Shown one piece after another: positions 61,820 to 64,000 of a stretch of 64,000 bases of DNA. The position numbers and the translations under genes are program-made. This DNA comes from Bacillus sp. HNG (GTDB taxonomy: Bacteria > Bacillota > Bacilli > Bacillales > Bacillaceae_L). The stretch is taken from contig NZ_QUQV01000002.1 of the NCBI RefSeq assembly GCF_003400205.1, forward strand, positions 124,001-188,000. Direction: 5' to 3'. Under the pieces are notes generated by a model that was given only the letters and a program-made list of their open reading frames with translations, made no database searches and was not told the origin of the DNA. How positions within the stretch are numbered: position 1 is the first letter of the stretch; every line of letters starts with the position of its first letter.

Positions 61820-62074
61820 TTATGATTTGTAACTGACTTTTTGAAGTGCGAAAAATAACATGGCTTTTTTTAAAAACTGACGAAAAAGTGAATGGTTTCG
61901 TTCTGCTGCTTCTGCTCGTTGATAGATATTTATAAGTTCATCAAGTTCTTGACTACATTCGATTGTTTCATTACTTGTAAACCCCGTACTATTAGCAATA
62001 GTGATCATTTCTTCTCTTTTTCTATTAATTTCGTCTAATAGTATCTGTTTGTAATCTACACCTCTGGCTTCCAA
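61820..62074 (-). CDS. Spo0E-like sporulation regulatory aspartate phosphatase
   Basis: This protein of about 84 residues has the Spo0E motif SQELDELI (in TIECSQELDELINIYQR) after a Lys/Arg-rich helix (LLDEINRKREEMI). Spo0E-type phosphatases remove phosphate from Spo0A and delay sporulation. The start is probably the TTG at 62074, 8 nt after AAAGGAG; the GTG at 62083 overlaps that site. In B. subtilis spo0E lies in the same mtnD-to-motA region, which supports orthology. Confidence 0.85.
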   Translation of the reverse strand: MEARGVDYKQILLDEINRKREEMITIANSTGFTSNETIECSQELDELINIYQRAEAAERNHSLFRQFLKKAMLFFALQKVSYKS

Positions 62075-62083
62075 AGTTTCCAC

Positions 62084-62340
62084 TCCTTTTATTCACACGT
62101 TAGGAGATCCTAACGCCGTATACAACTATCGTATGCCAAGCAATACTACCTTTGGTCGATGCTCCTTAGTTGTTACTCTATGAATTATTACAAAATCTAC
62201 TAATTATGTAAATAGATTCGCAAAAATAGACATTTTTTTCTTTGAAAAATTTACAAAATTGTGTACGACATCGCTTACACTTCACTTTTCGCGTATTTTC
62301 GACGTTAAGAACTTTACAATAGTCGACAAAGTTTTTAATA
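62084..62340. promoter_or_regulatory. Long upstream region of the spo0E-like gene
   Basis: CGTTAGGA-GA-TCCTAACG (62098-62115) is a near-perfect palindrome close to the ribosome binding site. Two TCGAC-containing segments near 62298 and 62321 weakly resemble Spo0A boxes. The rest is AT-rich without an ORF. Regulatory meaning is inference. Confidence 0.4.
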
Positions 62341-62342
62341 GA

Positions 62343-62372
62343 AAAAACCTATAAGTATTACACTTATAGGTC
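62343..62372 (-). terminator. Terminator of the CBS-domain gene
   Basis: ACCTATAAGT (62347-62356) pairs exactly with ACTTATAGGT (62362-62371), with six T on the minus strand. Confidence 0.88.
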
Positions 62373-62383
62373 TACACATTGCT

Positions 62384-63013
62384 TTATTTAATTCGATCGA
62401 TATGTGTAACGCGAAATTCCTTCGCTTCTAGCTTACGTTTGATCTGCTGAATTTTTTCTTCGCCAAGTGAACCAGGTAGATTTAAAATAATGCGTCGTAG
62501 ATATTTTTCACCATTATCTAGCGTGAGCATGCCATCTATATTGATATCACTGATGAGCGATACAAGTTCTTTAATTGCACCTTTATGTTCAATCGTAGCG
62601 ATGGTTAACGTGTATCCACCCGTTTTCATGCCAAAAGAGTCCTCAAGAACATCCATAACATTCGCATGTGTGATGATTCCCTGAAACTCCTTTTCCGAAT
62701 TCAAAACTGCAATAAATGGCAGACGACGAATCGTTAAAAACGTCTTGAAAAAGGAATCTTCCTCGTTAACGAATGCATCCTTGCTTTCAACAAGTGTAGA
62801 TATATTTGCATTCGCATCTCCATTTTTTTCATATAAATACTCTAAGATATCTACTTTATAAATTAACCCTTCAAATACAGTACCATCTTTTGATAATACG
62901 GGGACCGAGCGAAATCCTGTATCATTTAATAATTGAAGTGCTTGTTGAACCGTAAATTTGTCTTCACAATACTTCACATCTGGTTTCTGAACAAAATTAT
63001 AGCGAATTTTCAT
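62384..63013 (-). CDS. cbpA: CBS-domain protein, cyclic di-AMP-binding CbpA-like
   Basis: This protein of about 209 residues has two CBS motifs (FTVQQALQLLNDTGFRSVPV with a following GLIYKVDILEYL, then TFLTIRRLPFIAVL with GIITHANVMDVLE). A C-terminal ACT-like domain starts at GGYTLTIATIEHKGAIKELV. CBS-CBS-ACT with this length matches Listeria CbpA, which binds cyclic di-AMP, so a second-messenger sensor role is plausible. The ATG at 63013 follows GAGGAG by 7 nt; a GTG 9 nt upstream overlaps the site. It is monocistronic. Confidence 0.8.
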   Translation of the reverse strand: MKIRYNFVQKPDVKYCEDKFTVQQALQLLNDTGFRSVPVLSKDGTVFEGLIYKVDILEYLYEKNGDANANISTLVESKDAFVNEEDSFFKTFLTIRRLPFIAVLNSEKEFQGIITHANVMDVLEDSFGMKTGGYTLTIATIEHKGAIKELVSLISDINIDGMLTLDNGEKYLRRIILNLPGSLGEEKIQQIKRKLEAKEFRVTHIDRIK

Positions 63014-63149
63014 CTTTTCCACTCCTCATTCATATAGAAGAATTCCTTCATTACCTTTATTATATGCATATAAAAGCTCGTAATCTAATGAACAAAAATG
63101 TAACATATTTATCCATTTATGTAAAGAATATTCTTACTATTCTGATTCA

Positions 63150-63181
63150 AAAAAGACTTTATGGAAAAGCTCCATAAAGTC
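63150..63181 (-). terminator. Terminator of mtnD
   Basis: GACTTTATGGA (63155-63165) pairs exactly with TCCATAAAGTC (63171-63181). The preceding A-run gives the minus-strand T-tract. Confidence 0.9.
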
Positions 63182-63194
63182 CTCTCTTTCTTTC

Positions 63195-63737
63195 TTAGTT
63201 TTGCGCAAATTCTGGGTCTTTGAATGGATGTGCCACCCAACCAGCAGGATCAATAAATAATCGTACGGCAACCACTTCACGATCATCCATGAGAGTGAAG
63301 AAGTGCGGAGTCTCAACAGGCACAGATATCACATCACCTGCTTCTAGTTCTACATCAAAGTAACCAGTGTCTTCACTTCCTTTAATAATAAAAATTCCAT
63401 GACCAGCTACAATTGCCCGAACTTCATCCTCCGTGTGAACATGGACTTGTTCAAATTTCTTTAATAGTTCATCAAGATTTGGAGTTGCATCAGATAAAGC
63501 AATGACGTCCCATTTTTGATAGCCATTACGTTCTGCAAGAGATTTGATTTCTTCTTCATAAATGGAGAGGATTTTCTCTTTTTGCTCGTCGTTAATTTTG
63601 CAGTTTCCTCTTAATTCTCCTGGTAGTTTGCTAGTATCCCAGTGCTCATAAAGGACTCCTTGTTCTTGTAAAAACGCTGCAACTTTTTCTTGACCTTCTA
63701 TTCTTTCACCTGTATTACGTAATTTAATATTAGCCAT
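63195..63737 (-). CDS. mtnD: Acireductone dioxygenase
   Basis: This is a 180-residue cupin of the methionine salvage pathway that cleaves acireductone to 2-keto-4-methylthiobutyrate and formate. Metal ligands are in EQVHVHTEDEVR (two His and the Glu) and VPVETPHFFTL (His). WDVIALSDATPNLDELLKKF precedes them. It lies 47 bp after mtnB on the same strand, as the last gene of the mtn operon, and is followed by a strong terminator. In B. subtilis the operon is controlled by an S-box upstream of earlier genes, outside this window. Confidence 0.95.
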   Translation of the reverse strand: MANIKLRNTGERIEGQEKVAAFLQEQGVLYEHWDTSKLPGELRGNCKINDEQKEKILSIYEEEIKSLAERNGYQKWDVIALSDATPNLDELLKKFEQVHVHTEDEVRAIVAGHGIFIIKGSEDTGYFDVELEAGDVISVPVETPHFFTLMDDREVVAVRLFIDPAGWVAHPFKDPEFAQN

Positions 63738-63784
63738 TTTCTACACCTCTTTCATATTATTTGTTCTATTTAAACCCTTATTTG

Positions 63785-64000
63785 TTAGGGGTTTAATGCT
63801 AGTAGTTTCAAATGATAGCTAAAAAGGAATTCGTATGCCTCAAGATGTTTTTTTGCATCGAAAGCATTTTTAGCCCACACGGTGATACCGTGATTTCTAA
63901 TCAGGACAGCACCAAAGTCACCGTTAACATGCTCACTAAAATTTCGAGCAAGCGTTGGGATAACCGCATCATTTTTAATAATCGGTATGCGTATTTCCGC
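63785..64000 (-). CDS. mtnB: Methylthioribulose-1-phosphate dehydratase, C-terminal part
   Basis: The last 71 codons of a class II aldolase-fold enzyme are visible; the gene continues beyond the window edge. [20 protein letters not shown] carries the third zinc His region, and the chain ends LKLLALNP. MtnB dehydrates methylthioribulose 1-phosphate two steps before MtnD, which follows 47 bp downstream in the same operon. Identification rests on this C-terminal motif and on gene order. Confidence 0.88.
   Translation of the reverse strand, partial: AEIRIPIIKNDAVIPTLARNFSEHVNGDFGAVLIRNHGITVWAKNAFDAKKHLEAYEFLFSYHLKLLALNP

Noticed and set aside
62290-62335. Spo0A boxes upstream of the spo0E-like gene
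   Set aside because: Two TCGAC-containing words are only partial matches to TTTGTCGAA in AT-rich DNA; not strong enough to call.

Overview
The window comes from a Gram-positive, motile, endospore-forming member of the Bacillaceae. The evidence is an AT-rich sequence, strong AGGAGG-type ribosome binding sites with many TTG and GTG starts, an alpha/beta small acid-soluble spore protein, a GerPF-like germination protein, a Spo0E-like phosphatase, a SleB-type cell wall hydrolase, CtsR boxes before clpE and a sigma-D-type promoter before motAB. The content (mtnB-mtnD, spo0E-like, motAB, clpE, ykvI, ykvS-like, mhqR, ykvT-like, ykpA) recalls the mtn-ykv segment of Bacillus subtilis, with many lineage-specific insertions. 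I see no rRNA, tRNA, intact transposase, prophage or CRISPR array.

Layout. 1-2.2 kb: a truncated polysaccharide deacetylase, a YdcF-like protein and a uronate-dehydrogenase-like SDR. 2.5-8.6 kb: a two-gene AddAB-like helicase-nuclease. 8.8-13.2 kb: cutC and a YtrA-type GntR/ABC/lipoprotein operon with a recognisable operator. 13.5-18.9 kb: ampS, then nadC beside a TAXI-TRAP transporter. 18.9-25.3 kb: two ABC-F proteins (the first behind a leader-peptide attenuator), a G3E GTPase and small spore genes. 25.5-33.5 kb: nucleoside hydrolase, wall hydrolase, aldehyde dehydrogenase, GTP cyclohydrolase II, MhqR with its operator, a Gly/Pro/Met repeat protein, patatin and a YkvS-like protein. 33.5-42.5 kb: RarD, a CPBP protease, a DUF5058/membrane protein/M20 amidohydrolase operon facing a GAF-PucR regulator, and YkvI. 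42.7-51 kb: clpE, an EamA/EmrE-like exporter, two GNATs, Map and an M3 peptidase. 51.3-64 kb: motAB, a phn-type ABC transporter flanked by two phosphatases, an aldo/keto reductase, an Fsr-like MFS exporter, Spo0E-like, CbpA-like, and mtnD with the 3' end of mtnB.

The intergenic DNA is unusually structured. Three gaps (2.27-2.47, 34.67-35.14 and 47.68-48.02 kb) hold tandem arrays with the same exact 52-bp period but different sequences. A fourth gap, before the AddAB-like operon, holds five copies of a TTCTATCG core every 20-21 bp. Five other gaps carry a mosaic repeat built of small hairpins with a TCCT loop (GCCAC-N-TCCT-GTGGC and GCAC-N-TCCT-GTGC), into which further hairpins appear to have inserted. 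One degenerate copy lies between the CtsR boxes of clpE.

The strongest regulatory finding is upstream of the ABC-F gene at 18.9-20.6 kb. A 28-codon leader ORF ends inside an intrinsic terminator that also contains the gene's ribosome binding site, and an 11-nt upstream segment can form a competing antiterminator. The most interesting uncharacterised gene set is the DUF5058 operon at 36.1-41.4 kb, which looks like a two-subunit membrane carrier coupled to an amidohydrolase and a dedicated sensor-regulator.
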